Source of the DNA: Paludibacteraceae bacterium
Lineage (GTDB): Bacteria > Bacteroidota > Bacteroidia > Bacteroidales > Paludibacteraceae
DNA length: 64,000 nucleotides
NCBI GenBank assembly: GCA_024692565.1
Contig: JAILMN010000010.1
Coordinates: 124,001-188,000, forward strand
Direction: 5' to 3'
This document shows, in pieces, positions 9,541 to 20,700 of the stretch. Under the pieces are notes generated by a model that made no database searches, was not told the DNA's origin, and worked only from the letters and a program-made list of their open reading frames with translations. The position numbers and the translations under genes were made by a program. Each line of letters starts with the position of its first letter. Position 1 is the stretch's first letter.

Positions 9541-10527
9541 ATGAAAAATTTTATAGTTTCTCCGGCGCCGCATGCGCATAGTGGTGACAGCGTTCGTCGG
9601 AATATGCTCTTGGTGATTCTGGCGCTGCTGCCGGCTTATGCGGTTTCGGTGTTGGAGTTCGGTTGGGGCGCTTTGATCACAGCGGCTATCAGTGTAGCGG
9701 CTTGTGTGCTGACGGAATGGCTGGTCAGTCGATTCCTGCTCAAAGAGCAACGTCTGTCTATCGGCGATTTGTCGGCTGTGCTGACGGGTCTGCTGCTGGC
9801 ATTTAACTTACCGTCTAACATCGATTGGTGGATCGTTCTGATTGGCGCGGTGGTAGCGATCGGTGTAGGGAAGATGACGTTCGGCGGTCTGGGTCAGAAC
9901 CCCTTCAACCCGGCGTTGGTGGGACGTGTGTTCCTGTTGGTTTCTTTCCCTGCGCAAATGACCACTTGGCCGCTGGCGAAAGGGTTTGAGACGAGCTACG
10001 TGGATGCACAGACAGGGGCTACGCCGTTGTATTATCTGAAGCACATGATGAAGACGGGTGACCTGAGTGTGATGGATCAACTGCCGGCACTGAAAGATGC
10101 GTTCTTGGGTGCGATGGGCGGTAGTCTCGGTGAGGTATGCGCCTTGGCGCTGATCATCGGTGGTCTGTTCCTCATCTGCACGCGTGTCATCACATGGCAT
10201 ATACCGGTAAGTATCATCGCTACGGTTGCGTTGTTCGCATGGATCGCTACGCCGGCAGGTATGGAGCCGGGTACGTTCATCGCTTATCAGCTGTTGAGCG
10301 GCGGTCTGATGCTCGGTGCGTTCTTTATGGCGACCGATTATGTGACGAGTCCGATGACGGCATGGGGTAAGATTCTCTTCGGTATCGGCATCGGTTTCAT
10401 CATGATGGTGATCCGTACCTGGGGTTCGTATCCGGAAGGTATGTCGTTCGCAATCCTGATCATGAATGCGTGCGTGCCGTTGTTGAATAAATTCCGTCCG
10501 CAGCGTTTCGGCGAGAAGAGAAAATAA
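9541..10527 (+). CDS. rnfD: Rnf complex subunit RnfD
   Basis: NPFNPALVGRVF, multiple TM, GATPLYYL flavinylation-type motif. Confidence 0.95.
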   Translation: MKNFIVSPAPHAHSGDSVRRNMLLVILALLPAYAVSVLEFGWGALITAAISVAACVLTEWLVSRFLLKEQRLSIGDLSAVLTGLLLAFNLPSNIDWWIVLIGAVVAIGVGKMTFGGLGQNPFNPALVGRVFLLVSFPAQMTTWPLAKGFETSYVDAQTGATPLYYLKHMMKTGDLSVMDQLPALKDAFLGAMGGSLGEVCALALIIGGLFLICTRVITWHIPVSIIATVALFAWIATPAGMEPGTFIAYQLLSGGLMLGAFFMATDYVTSPMTAWGKILFGIGIGFIMMVIRTWGSYPEGMSFAILIMNACVPLLNKFRPQRFGEKRK

Positions 10528-10538
10528 GGAGGTTAGCT

Positions 10539-11111
10539 ATGGAAAAGTTACAAAGTTCGTTTAAGAATATGGTGCTGAGCCTGGTTATCATTTCGGTGGT
10601 AGCAGCAGGTGCGCTGGCAGGCGTGTATATCTTGACGCTGGAAGCCATCAATGCGCAGAAATTGGCGAAGCAGGAAGCGGCTAAACAGGCTGTTTTGGCG
10701 GGTCATGAAGATGGCGTAGCGATAGAGACGGCGGTGGACGGTTTCGGTGGTCAATTCCGCGTGATGGTGGGTTTTGATGCCGAAGGCAATATCTTGGGTT
10801 ACGAGATTCTGGAGCACCAGGAGACGCCGGGTCTGGGTTCGCATATGGAACATTGGTTCAAGAATGCCGAAAAGCCGAATCAGAATATCATCGGTCGCAA
10901 AGCCGGTCAGTTGACAGTCAGCAAAGACGGCGGCGATGTGGATGCTATCACGGCTGCTACGATATCGAGTCGTGCGTTCCTCAAGGCCGTCAATCAGGCT
11001 TATGCGGAGCATTTTGGAGTAGAGGCGCATACGGGTGCCAGCCAACTGCATAAAGAGGCGAAAACCGAAGAGGTGGTAATTATCGAAGAAACGGAGGTAA
11101 GCAATGAGTAA
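10539..11111 (+). CDS. rnfG: Rnf complex subunit RnfG
   Basis: FMN-binding domain ETPGLGSHM..., VDAITAATISSRAF; operon position. Confidence 0.93.
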   Translation: MEKLQSSFKNMVLSLVIISVVAAGALAGVYILTLEAINAQKLAKQEAAKQAVLAGHEDGVAIETAVDGFGGQFRVMVGFDAEGNILGYEILEHQETPGLGSHMEHWFKNAEKPNQNIIGRKAGQLTVSKDGGDVDAITAATISSRAFLKAVNQAYAEHFGVEAHTGASQLHKEAKTEEVVIIEETEVSNE

Positions 11112-11694
11112 TGCATTAAAAACATTCACCAACGGACTTCTCAAGGAGAATCCGACGTTTGTGTTGGTGCTCGGTATGTGTCCGACCTTGGCGACGACGA
11201 CCAGTGCTATCAACGGTATGAGTATGGGTCTGGCGACGATGTTCGTGCTCGTTTGCTCGAATGTGGTTATTTCGCTGCTCAAGAATTTGATCCCGGACAA
11301 GGTGCGAATCCCTGCGTTCATCGTAGTGATAGCTACCTTCGTGACGCTGGTGCAGTTGCTCATGCAGGCTTATGTGCCGGCAATATACGATGTGCTGGGT
11401 CTGTTCATTCCGCTGATTGTGGTGAACTGTATCGTGCTCGGTCGTGCGGAAGCTTTTGCGGCGAAGAATAGTGTCGGATTGAGTGCATTGGACGGTCTGG
11501 GCATGGGTCTCGGATTCACGCTGGCGCTGACGGTTTTGGGTGCTATCCGTGAGTTACTCGGAACCGGTGCTTGCTTCGGCTTCCACATCTTCCCGGATAA
11601 CTACGGCGCATTGATTTTTGTCCTTGCCCCAGGTGCGTTCATCGCATTGGCATACCTGATGGCGATTATTAACAAAGCCCAAAAGAAATCGTAA
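11104..11694 (+). CDS. rnfE: Rnf complex subunit RnfE
   Basis: GLLKENPTFVLVLGMCPTLATT; six TM; operon position. Confidence 0.95.
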   Translation: MSNALKTFTNGLLKENPTFVLVLGMCPTLATTTSAINGMSMGLATMFVLVCSNVVISLLKNLIPDKVRIPAFIVVIATFVTLVQLLMQAYVPAIYDVLGLFIPLIVVNCIVLGRAEAFAAKNSVGLSALDGLGMGLGFTLALTVLGAIRELLGTGACFGFHIFPDNYGALIFVLAPGAFIALAYLMAIINKAQKKS

Positions 11695-11724
11695 ATCGTA
11701 AATCGTTAAATCGTAAATATAATC

Positions 11725-12318
11725 ATGGTCTATTTCTTGATTTTTATCTCTGCGATATTCGTCAATAATATCGTTTTGAGCCAGTTTTTGGGCATTTGTC
11801 CGTTTCTGGGAGTAAGTAAGAAGATCGATACCGCGATGGGTATGAGTGCGGCGGTTGTGTTCGTGCTCACGCTTGCGACGGTGGTCACATATCTGTTGCA
11901 GATGTTGCTGGTTGCGTGGGGCTTGGAGTTCCTGCAGACCATCCTTTTCATCCTTATCATCGCGGCGCTGGTGCAGATGATTGAGATCATTCTGAAAAAG
12001 ATCAGCCCGTCGCTGTATCAGGCGCTGGGTGTGTTCCTGCCGCTGATTACGACCAACTGCTGTATCCTCGGTGTAGCGATTTTGGTTGCTAACGGCACGG
12101 AGAAGTTGCCGATGGGCGCTGAGCACGGGATGCTGACCGGTACGCTGTTTGCGTTCGCTACGGCGCTTGGCTTCGGTTTGGCACTGATCCTTTTCGCAGG
12201 TCTGCGCGAGCAGTTGGCGATGAATAAGGTGCCGAAAGCGATGCAAGGCACGCCGATTGCTCTCCTCACCGCCGGCCTCCTCGCCATGGCCTTCATGGGC
12301 TTCAGCGGAGTGGTATAA
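11725..12318 (+). CDS. rnfA: Rnf complex subunit RnfA
   Basis: NNIVLSQFLGICPFLGVSKK; LPLITTNCCILGVAI. Confidence 0.95.
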   Translation: MVYFLIFISAIFVNNIVLSQFLGICPFLGVSKKIDTAMGMSAAVVFVLTLATVVTYLLQMLLVAWGLEFLQTILFILIIAALVQMIEIILKKISPSLYQALGVFLPLITTNCCILGVAILVANGTEKLPMGAEHGMLTGTLFAFATALGFGLALILFAGLREQLAMNKVPKAMQGTPIALLTAGLLAMAFMGFSGVV

Positions 12319-12342
12319 AAAACAGGGCACACGCCCTGTTTT
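12319..12342. terminator. Bidirectional intrinsic terminator
   Basis: AAAACAGGGC-ACAC-GCCCTGTTTT perfect 10-bp stem between convergent genes. Confidence 0.85.
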
Positions 12343-12416
12343 CTTTTGCTCAGTCTAACAAAAATTTTTTTTATGTTTTCTCCTTCGGAGAGCTATTACC
12401 GCTATTGGCGGTATTT

Positions 12417-12995
12417 TTATTGTTTTTTTCTATATAATAAATATTTAAGGAACGCACGTGCGAGTGCATATGCGCACGCGAGAGCCATCATCGGCCACAA
12501 CACATCGCCTAGCGGAGTAGCCCACGGATCGTCAGGATTTTCCGGTCCCGGGTCGCCACCACCACTATTGCCGCCGCCAATCTTACGCGGACCGCCTGCT
12601 GCAGATACAGATCCTCCTGCAGAACCGCCTCCGCCTGCTGCCACAGAGCTGTAGCGGCTACCGCTGGACATCAATCCGCCGGCTGAAGCACCGCCGCTGA
12701 AGCCGCCTCCGGACATTCCGCTTCCGCTTTTCAGACGCGAAGTGCTGGTGAACATCGGCGAAGCACTGCTGCCGCTGCTACTACTCATCGTTGTCTTACG
12801 TGTACTCTTCACCGCTACCGGTGTTATCGAACGTCCGGAACGGGACTGCAAACCGCCTGAGCTCACTTGTCCCGGTGCGCTGACGACGATATCTTCCGCC
12901 ATCTGCGTGCCGGGTTGTGAGGCAAAGCTCTGAGCGTTTCCGCTCAAGAAGCTTGCCATCGCCAGCGCTATCAATAAATATCTCAATGTTTTCAT
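12417..12995 (-). CDS. Small Gly/Ser-rich secreted protein with C-terminal PLGD-TM-basic tail
   Basis: Signal peptide MKTLRYLLIALAMASFLSGNAQ; tail DPWATPLGDVLWPMMALACAYALARAFLKYLLYRKKQ. Confidence 0.8.
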   Translation of the reverse strand: MKTLRYLLIALAMASFLSGNAQSFASQPGTQMAEDIVVSAPGQVSSGGLQSRSGRSITPVAVKSTRKTTMSSSSGSSASPMFTSTSRLKSGSGMSGGGFSGGASAGGLMSSGSRYSSVAAGGGGSAGGSVSAAGGPRKIGGGNSGGGDPGPENPDDPWATPLGDVLWPMMALACAYALARAFLKYLLYRKKQ

Positions 12996-12997
12996 GA

Positions 12998-15900
12998 TTA
13001 CCTCACTTTCCGTCCTGTTGCGTCATAAATCACTCCATTCCGCAGAATATAGAGTTGGTTACGATAGATGAATTTCATCGGCTGCTCGCTATTCAGGTTG
13101 ATGTCTTGCAAATCGGTAGGCGTCTCTTCTTCATCTTTCAGCACCACACGAATTGTGAATCGCGTCTCGTTATAAAGCGCCTCGTCGCTCTCAAACTCAT
13201 AATTGCCTTTCAGCAAGTCAAAGTCAGTCACACTCTCCACATGATCCGTCAGCAGCACCTCTTTGACGCAAGTCAATTTCGATGCACTCGTGTTGAGATA
13301 GAATGTGTAGGTTCCGCTTGCCGGAGCACGATAACCCATTGTCACTGCCCCTGCGGCACGGCTCTCCGTCATCTCCTCAAACGCCAGACGAGTTTCGCCG
13401 TTCAGCAACCATACTTTCGGCTTATCGGTTGACGAACCGAAGGTCTTCTCCGAATCGTCAAAATCGATCTCGTCGGTGTATGCATCGCTCACGAACAATC
13501 CCGTACGGTCTTCGTTGACGCCTTCCGTTATCTCCACCTGCACATATCCCGAACGCGGATCAGCGGTTCGCAACATGGCCGGTGCCTTCTTTACTCGGCT
13601 GGTGTTCGCAAACTCCAACGTACCGCTTCCGCCACCTGCCGTCTCTTGGAAGAAGAACGGGAAGAATGGCTTCAGTTCGGTCTCCGATGCTACATATTGG
13701 TCATAATCCGAACCACTTACAGCAGACATGACGGTGATATACTTAGTCGCTCCGTCTGCCCATTTATAGGTGCCGTCCCAATGCGCTGCATCCGGATTCT
13801 TCTGCAACTGCTGATGACCGATGTCGCTTTTCCATGTGGACATAAACGGATTACCCACAAAGTTCCAACCTACGTTGTTTGCGGTCACCGTGCGCGGATT
13901 TGCATTGTAGCCGGAAATACCGTGAGCCGTCGTGCTAACCGACTTCGTTGCCTCGCCGCTACCGTTGAAAGCACTATTGCCCAACGGGAAACGAATGATA
14001 GACAACGGGCGGTTACGAACTCTCGCATCATCCGAAACACCTTGTCTCGGACGAGCGGCGATAATGTATCCTATACCGGCATTGAAGTTCGAACCTTCAT
14101 ACCAAGCCCAACTCGTCGCACTCGCATCAGCAGCGCGTAATGCACCATTATAATACTTAACCCATACGGGGAAGTCGTCAACGCCCGCTTCGTCGGTTAC
14201 CTTATTCAATGCAATGGTATAAGGCAAGCAGAACTGATAGTACTTATAGTTCTGGATGTAGTAGTCATAGATAATCTTACCACTACCATTGAAATTGATA
14301 TTTCCGTTCACATACACTTCCGGAGTGTTATATTCAGAGGTGTTCAGCCAACTATGACCGCCGCGAACATATACTTGTTGTTTAGCGCCGAGGCTATATC
14401 CATCCAATATCAACTTACCGCCCGGATATACATAAATGTTCGCAAAGTCCGTATGATCTGCTTTTGCTTGGTCGGCTGTCAGCTTTCCGTTCTTCAAAAT
14501 GACGATGTCGCAACTTGCGCAAACTTCATCTGTTAATGCTGTGCGGTAACCGGAACTTACAGAAGAGCCGCTTACCAATATCGGCTTGCGAATCAGGCAT
14601 CCCTTCGATGCGTCTGATGCGTCTTCTATCTGCATCACCTCGCAGTCGTTGCTGCTCAGCGACAGACCTTCCACTTTCCAAAGGTCACTACCCGTACCGA
14701 TAGCCGTTAACGTCTTCGCGGCAGATGTTACGCCGCCCAAAGTTACTTTGACACTCGAAGGAGCAGTTACGTCACTCGGGAAACGCAGCACCATACTCGT
14801 CGTGCCCCATTCCATCACTTCTGCTTTCAAATCCGTCAGCACGGTCTGGATAGGCAACAGGAAGATATCTTGGTTGGCTCCCGAAGCGTACATACCCCAT
14901 TTGCCAGAAGAAGTACTATAGCCAAGCACTAAATTGCTGGTGTGAGTTGTATTACTATTTGTTACAGTATAATGTACCAGATCTGTAGATACCAACTTCC
15001 ATTCATAGAATAGATTATTTACTGAATTTGCAGCATTAGTTGCAGTAGCTCCAGTGTTAATTTGTGTCTTTGTCGCATCAGAAGTTGATTGATTCAATAC
15101 TTTACTTGTTTGGCTACTGAGGAAATGAATTGCCTCTCCGTTGTTTGCATAACGCGAGTTCGTGGTAGGTAATCCTAAGAGACTATACTCGCTGGTGTTC
15201 AGCGCAACCGAAGCCTTTGTCGGCGTCATAGTGTTATCCACGCGGATTGGTATAGCATCTTGCGTGCTCATTCCTGAGATTCGAGCCGTCAACGCTACCC
15301 ATTCGCTTCCCGCTTTCGCTGCAATAACGAACTGATCCGGCAAACAGCGACCGGTCACCAAATTATTGAATGTTCTGTTCTGACCGTGGCATGTTACTCT
15401 GATCGTTGGATGCACAAAACTCTCATCCACGTAGGCAGAAGGTGCATAGGCTACCACTATTTTCGTCGTTGCCAGATCGCCGCTAGCATTGGTTTGCAGC
15501 ACACTACCGGTAATTTGCGTTCCGTCTGTCTTATAGAAAAGCAAATCTGTTCCGGAAAGTGTAACATCTTGCGTAGCATCGGCCGCAGCGCCGTCCACTG
15601 TCAGATCCAGCGTACGTATGGCTTTCACTTTCTGCCCGGCTGCTGATGTGATATACAGCGGTGTGGATGTACCATCCGTTTGTGTAAGCGTTATATCTAT
15701 CTCCGGTTCACAGAACGCACGTAAGTCACCATAGAGATATGCACTAACGGTCACATTGTAATTTGGCATCGTGAATGAGTTCGAAGTTACAGTTACCTTC
15801 GTACTCTCTTCGCCTGTCTTATACACATTCCAGCCTGCCCATGCGTATGGCGCCATTGCATCTCCGTGTGTCAGCGTCACTACCGTTCCAGGTGTAACCA

Positions 15901-17770
15901 ATGTGCTACCACCTTCTGCAACAGACGGAGTGGTTGCACTGATATCCACATTAGCTACACTCGCTACCGCCAACGTACGTTGCTGCGTCCATTTCGCGTA
16001 GAATGTCACATCTGCCGCGGTGGATATAAGAGCCATGTTGGCATAGTTAGTGCCACTTACGCCATCCGCATTTGTGTTCCAACCGTTAAATACATAACCA
16101 TCTCTGGTAAACGTGTTATTGCGTGTAGTTGTAGCAACGTTGCGTCTAATTATTTGATCCGCCATCGAACCGCTTCCACCATTCGCATTATATTGTACTT
16201 TTTGCAGTATGATTTCAGTGGAACTAGAACTATATTGATATGAACCGCTGGCATAACCATTTTTTCCATATGCGCGAACGAAATACGAGGTGTTCGTGGC
16301 AAAGGATCCTGTTAGATTCCCATCAAATGCAGCATCTGTTCCGGATGTTTTGACTTGCACCTTATTATTGCTTGTAGTAGGATCTGTAGAGGTGTTCCAT
16401 ACAAATCCGGCATCTGTCCATTCGCAGTTTGCCCCTACAACAAGGCCGGAAACGGTCACAGGTATACTGCTTAGTGTGAACGTTGCACCATCTTTTGCCG
16501 AGGCATTTGCCATTGTGGGGTTAGTGCTGCACTCAACTGGAGCGCATAATGTTCGATAACTGCTGGCACTATACGTGGCTGGCGTATAAAGGACAATAGA
16601 CAGATCTTTGATGAAAACACGATTCTCCGCAGTTCCTGTGAATGTGAGAGTGGTTGATGAAGAGCCGCCGGTGAGTGTAGTTGATACTTCTTGCCAGACA
16701 GTGTACGTCTCGTAAGGAGCCGTAAATTGGGTTTTCCCTAGAGTACCTGAGCTAGCAGAAAGTGTAACTTTTCCAGACTCATCATCGTCCCATGCCTTAA
16801 TCTTAAAGGTAATCGTAGCCGCAGCACTTGTTAATGATGATAAGGCAGACGTTGTTGCGACGCCTGCAGAACTACTGGATGATAAACGGAGACTTCCTTG
16901 TCCTCCATAACAATACAAATTGAGAGACGACCAACCGCTACGTGATGAAACGACTCCCGTTCCAGAGATATTTAAATCATCAGAGAATACATTAGTTTCC
17001 GAAGCAGGGGTGAGTTGCTCGGCAAATACAGCATAATATACAGCATCTCCTGTCAACGTTACCTCTCCGTTAAATAAGTCTGCAGGAGCTGTTGATGGTG
17101 TTGCTCCTATTTCTGTAGCAGTCCAACCGACAAATTTCAAGCTGCTACAATCTCCACCTAACGCCCCATTAGAAACTGCAGGAGGAGTGCTTGCAGCAAC
17201 GCCTGTTTCCGATTTTGTAGTAGACTCACCGACATGCCATTCTACGTCATATGTTGGGGCTAAAGAGATGCTAATAGTACCCAATCCCACGTTTCCGGAA
17301 CTTTTTAATGTGTATATAAATTTTATATACCTGGTTGAGGGTTTTAAGGTATGCTCTTTTGCTGTAGCAGACCCGGCAAGAGTTGTATGAACTGCAACGT
17401 CTGTATAGGTACCATCATCTGCAGACTCTTGTACCTTAAATGTTCCGCCGCTGAAACTATTACCCATAATTTTATATGACAATGTTCCTGGGGCATTAGC
17501 CAGTTGAATCGTCATATAATCCCCGGTACCATCGAACTTAAGTTTCACACCCGAAGTTCCATAATCGGTACCAAGGCCACTTTTTGTGCAACCTAACTCA
17601 GGGGTATAAGCCGAATATCCATCGTCCGCTCCCCAAGCATGAGGAAGTGACAATGGTGTAAATGCTCCCCACGCGTGCGCGCACGTTCCTAACAGCATTA
17701 AGAACAAGCAAATATATTTCGAATAGTTTTTCATAACTTTGTTATTTTGCAAATTAAAAACTCTTTTCAT
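12998..17770 (-). CDS. Large secreted protein with InlB/Listeria-Bacteroides repeat and T9SS-like C-terminus
   Basis: Signal peptide ending AHAWGA (start may be 17737, MKNYSKY); repeat VQYNANGGSGSMADQIIRRN...FNGWNTNADG...FYAKW; C-term MKFIYRNQLYILRNGVIYDATGRKVR. Confidence 0.88.
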   Translation of the reverse strand: MKRVFNLQNNKVMKNYSKYICLFLMLLGTCAHAWGAFTPLSLPHAWGADDGYSAYTPELGCTKSGLGTDYGTSGVKLKFDGTGDYMTIQLANAPGTLSYKIMGNSFSGGTFKVQESADDGTYTDVAVHTTLAGSATAKEHTLKPSTRYIKFIYTLKSSGNVGLGTISISLAPTYDVEWHVGESTTKSETGVAASTPPAVSNGALGGDCSSLKFVGWTATEIGATPSTAPADLFNGEVTLTGDAVYYAVFAEQLTPASETNVFSDDLNISGTGVVSSRSGWSSLNLYCYGGQGSLRLSSSSSAGVATTSALSSLTSAAATITFKIKAWDDDESGKVTLSASSGTLGKTQFTAPYETYTVWQEVSTTLTGGSSSTTLTFTGTAENRVFIKDLSIVLYTPATYSASSYRTLCAPVECSTNPTMANASAKDGATFTLSSIPVTVSGLVVGANCEWTDAGFVWNTSTDPTTSNNKVQVKTSGTDAAFDGNLTGSFATNTSYFVRAYGKNGYASGSYQYSSSSTEIILQKVQYNANGGSGSMADQIIRRNVATTTRNNTFTRDGYVFNGWNTNADGVSGTNYANMALISTAADVTFYAKWTQQRTLAVASVANVDISATTPSVAEGGSTLVTPGTVVTLTHGDAMAPYAWAGWNVYKTGEESTKVTVTSNSFTMPNYNVTVSAYLYGDLRAFCEPEIDITLTQTDGTSTPLYITSAAGQKVKAIRTLDLTVDGAAADATQDVTLSGTDLLFYKTDGTQITGSVLQTNASGDLATTKIVVAYAPSAYVDESFVHPTIRVTCHGQNRTFNNLVTGRCLPDQFVIAAKAGSEWVALTARISGMSTQDAIPIRVDNTMTPTKASVALNTSEYSLLGLPTTNSRYANNGEAIHFLSSQTSKVLNQSTSDATKTQINTGATATNAANSVNNLFYEWKLVSTDLVHYTVTNSNTTHTSNLVLGYSTSSGKWGMYASGANQDIFLLPIQTVLTDLKAEVMEWGTTSMVLRFPSDVTAPSSVKVTLGGVTSAAKTLTAIGTGSDLWKVEGLSLSSNDCEVMQIEDASDASKGCLIRKPILVSGSSVSSGYRTALTDEVCASCDIVILKNGKLTADQAKADHTDFANIYVYPGGKLILDGYSLGAKQQVYVRGGHSWLNTSEYNTPEVYVNGNINFNGSGKIIYDYYIQNYKYYQFCLPYTIALNKVTDEAGVDDFPVWVKYYNGALRAADASATSWAWYEGSNFNAGIGYIIAARPRQGVSDDARVRNRPLSIIRFPLGNSAFNGSGEATKSVSTTAHGISGYNANPRTVTANNVGWNFVGNPFMSTWKSDIGHQQLQKNPDAAHWDGTYKWADGATKYITVMSAVSGSDYDQYVASETELKPFFPFFFQETAGGGSGTLEFANTSRVKKAPAMLRTADPRSGYVQVEITEGVNEDRTGLFVSDAYTDEIDFDDSEKTFGSSTDKPKVWLLNGETRLAFEEMTESRAAGAVTMGYRAPASGTYTFYLNTSASKLTCVKEVLLTDHVESVTDFDLLKGNYEFESDEALYNETRFTIRVVLKDEEETPTDLQDINLNSEQPMKFIYRNQLYILRNGVIYDATGRKVR

Positions 17771-17788
17771 ATCTGTTTGCCCTTTCTA

Positions 17789-20700
17789 TTAAAGTTCCTT
17801 CGCCCAGATGGCCCAATAGGTCTTGTCTGAAGCAGGATGATTAGTTGTTCCTCCTGTGAGTATCGTCGGTGAACCAATTAACGTACCATCCGAATCTACA
17901 TCATCTGCTGCCACCCATCCAACGAATTTGTAGTGCAATTGCTCGCAAGTCTCATCGCTCGGAGCGGATTTATCACTTAAGTTTGGTACCGTATATTTGG
18001 CACTCTCTGCGTGGTTGTCACTCTCCGTGTAGCCGGTTGTCTCATGCAACTTATCAATGAAATGATCTACCATCGCCGTAAATGTCGCATTGGCGGTGTA
18101 TGTGCCGGTAGTCGTGTTCTGAGTGAACGTCACCGTTATCGCTTGCGCCGATTTGCTGTCATCACCGCTTGTTGCTACAGCAGGGCTGACCGAAGCAGGT
18201 GTCACACCGGTTGTGCTCCAGCCTGTTAACTTATAACCCGCGTTCGGCGTAATAGTCATCGTTGTCTGTCTGTCTGCCGCAGTCGCACTACACGTAGCAA
18301 TCGGTCCCGCAGGACTAAATGTCACCGTTCCGTTCGACGGACTATTATGAGCCAACGTCACATTTTTGTCACAGCAGTTGGTAAGATATTGCGTATAAGA
18401 GCCCGCTTTGGTCTTCACTTTAATAGAAATGTCGTCTAAACGCACGTTTTTACTACCACTCGGACCAGTAAAGGTTAAGTTAAACGTACTTCCGGAACCA
18501 CATGTAATATCCGTAGAGGTCGTTCCTGCTGTACTGGTTCCTTTTCCTCCACTATATCCTGTTCCACTTACTGATGAAGTAAGACTATTTCCATTTTGTT
18601 TATAAGTCAGAGTGAGCTCGGAAGCTCCGCAACGAGGTATACCTGTAATAGTAAATGTGCCAGATGTATTAGCAACCAACAATTCAGGCGATGTGCCTCC
18701 GGCGGTATTTTCTGTATATATTTTAGTAGTACCTCCTCCATTGGTACATGCATAGGTCACGCTACCGGAATACAATGTAGTTCCGGTATGACTATTAGTA
18801 ACACTACCGCTCGGTACTGCGTCTTTGCTATAGCCACTAAAATCTTCTGCGTAAATAACTGTATTTACGGCAGGTCCTTCTTCAAACTCAGCTTTGGCAA
18901 ATACTGCGTAGTAGATTGTACCATTTGCAGAGACTGTAGGTAAAGAACCATCAGTAGTATAAATCGTTTTACCGGCAACACTATTAATCTTACCGGTCCA
19001 CTCCGCTGTTGCCCAGCCGTAGAAATCGGTACTCGTATCATCGCAACTACTCGGTGTACTCGGCGGTGTAGGTCTCTGGCCACTAGTTACGAGCGTTGTT
19101 GCGATTGTGCTACCATTATTCTTCCACGTCACTTCCCACTTACCTGTTCCGCTTAGTGTAACCGTTTTGCTTGTTGCTCCGGTGCTACTTATGGTTATAG
19201 TTGCCCCGTTATATGCTGAACTTGGGGTCCACGTTACGGTTATTGTAGTTGTCGCTACAGAACCTGCGCTTGGCGTTAATGTAGTCTTATCTACGGAGAA
19301 AAGAGTAGGATTAGCACCACTGATGGCCAACCCGATGTTTGCTGTTAAATATGACCCACTAACTGTAAATGTCTCTTGGTAGGAGCCTCCCACCTTCTTG
19401 TCTCCGAAGGCAATCGATGTTTTGCTCACGGTAATAACTGGTACGTGTACCCACTGCGCTGTCAACGTGATATTGCCCTGAATATCTTGTATAGTTGCTG
19501 TATTGGCGATCAACGTACCGGCTGTTACGGTCGCACCACCAATCTTCACATCCACATTAGCAGTCCAACCGGAGAAGGTATGATCGGTTTTAGTATACCC
19601 ATTGGAAGCTAATGTTACATTATTTCCGGGGCAAATACCCGATACGTTAGTCATTGAACCGCCGCTGTTTCCGTTACCGGCATAAGTAATTGTATAAGTA
19701 TTGAAATCTTTCCATCCCGAAAAATCATAGTATTTCGCGCCGTTGCTAGTCGATGAAAGGTCTGGAGTCTTATGACTTCCGTCACCACTGGCTGCATCTT
19801 TAACCAAGAAATTCGGATAATCCGCCAGTATCGGGAAATAGATGTAATCATTTCCACATACAGAATAAGTCTTCGTTATACGGATGGCAGAATTATAATC
19901 CTGAACAGGTGTTCCTCCTCCATCCCACCAGTGGACGTAGTAACTATCATTCCAATCTGCCCATTTCTTGAAATAGACATAGGCATCATCCGGGTGGCTC
20001 GGTGTTGGATAGATTACTTGAACCGCCTTGGTGGATGTGTTGATTTTAAAGGTATAAGTACCCGCCCTTCCGGTAAAGATCTTACAGTTGGCACCGGAAC
20101 CACCGGTAAAAGTCCAACCGCTTATATCTTCAACGATATTACCTCCGTTATAGTACCATGTGTTGTTTTGCTTATCGTAGAACTGGAATTCGTACTTGAT
20201 GTTTTTCGCCAGAGAAACAGTCGCTGTAGCTATTCCATCTGCCACGGTACACGAATTATCTTCGCTCCATGAGTTAAAGGAGCCTTTCAGATACCAAATA
20301 GGAGTGAATGTAACAGTAATCGTCGAGTTTCCATTCCATCCTGTCGGATAGGTGACCGTCCTGGTGTTTCCACTACCTCCGTAAGAGATAGAACCCGAAG
20401 GTGCTGTTGCCGGATTGGTGGCACTTACCGCGCTCACATAATATCCGGTGTTTGGAGTACAATTCACCGTAACCGTTCCTGCCGAACTGGTCGTCGTAGC
20501 AGGACTGCCGCTCAAAGTAAACGTCCCATTACTTGATGCCGCTCCGGAAGCTGTTACGGAAGTACCGGCAGAATATGAAGTCCAACTAAACTCATCAACG
20601 CAGATTCGCCCTCCACCATTATTAACATTGATGGTAACCGTTGCACTTGCAAGAGACTGATTTACAGTAATAGTTCCGGTTGTTGCAGATGAAGTGTAAC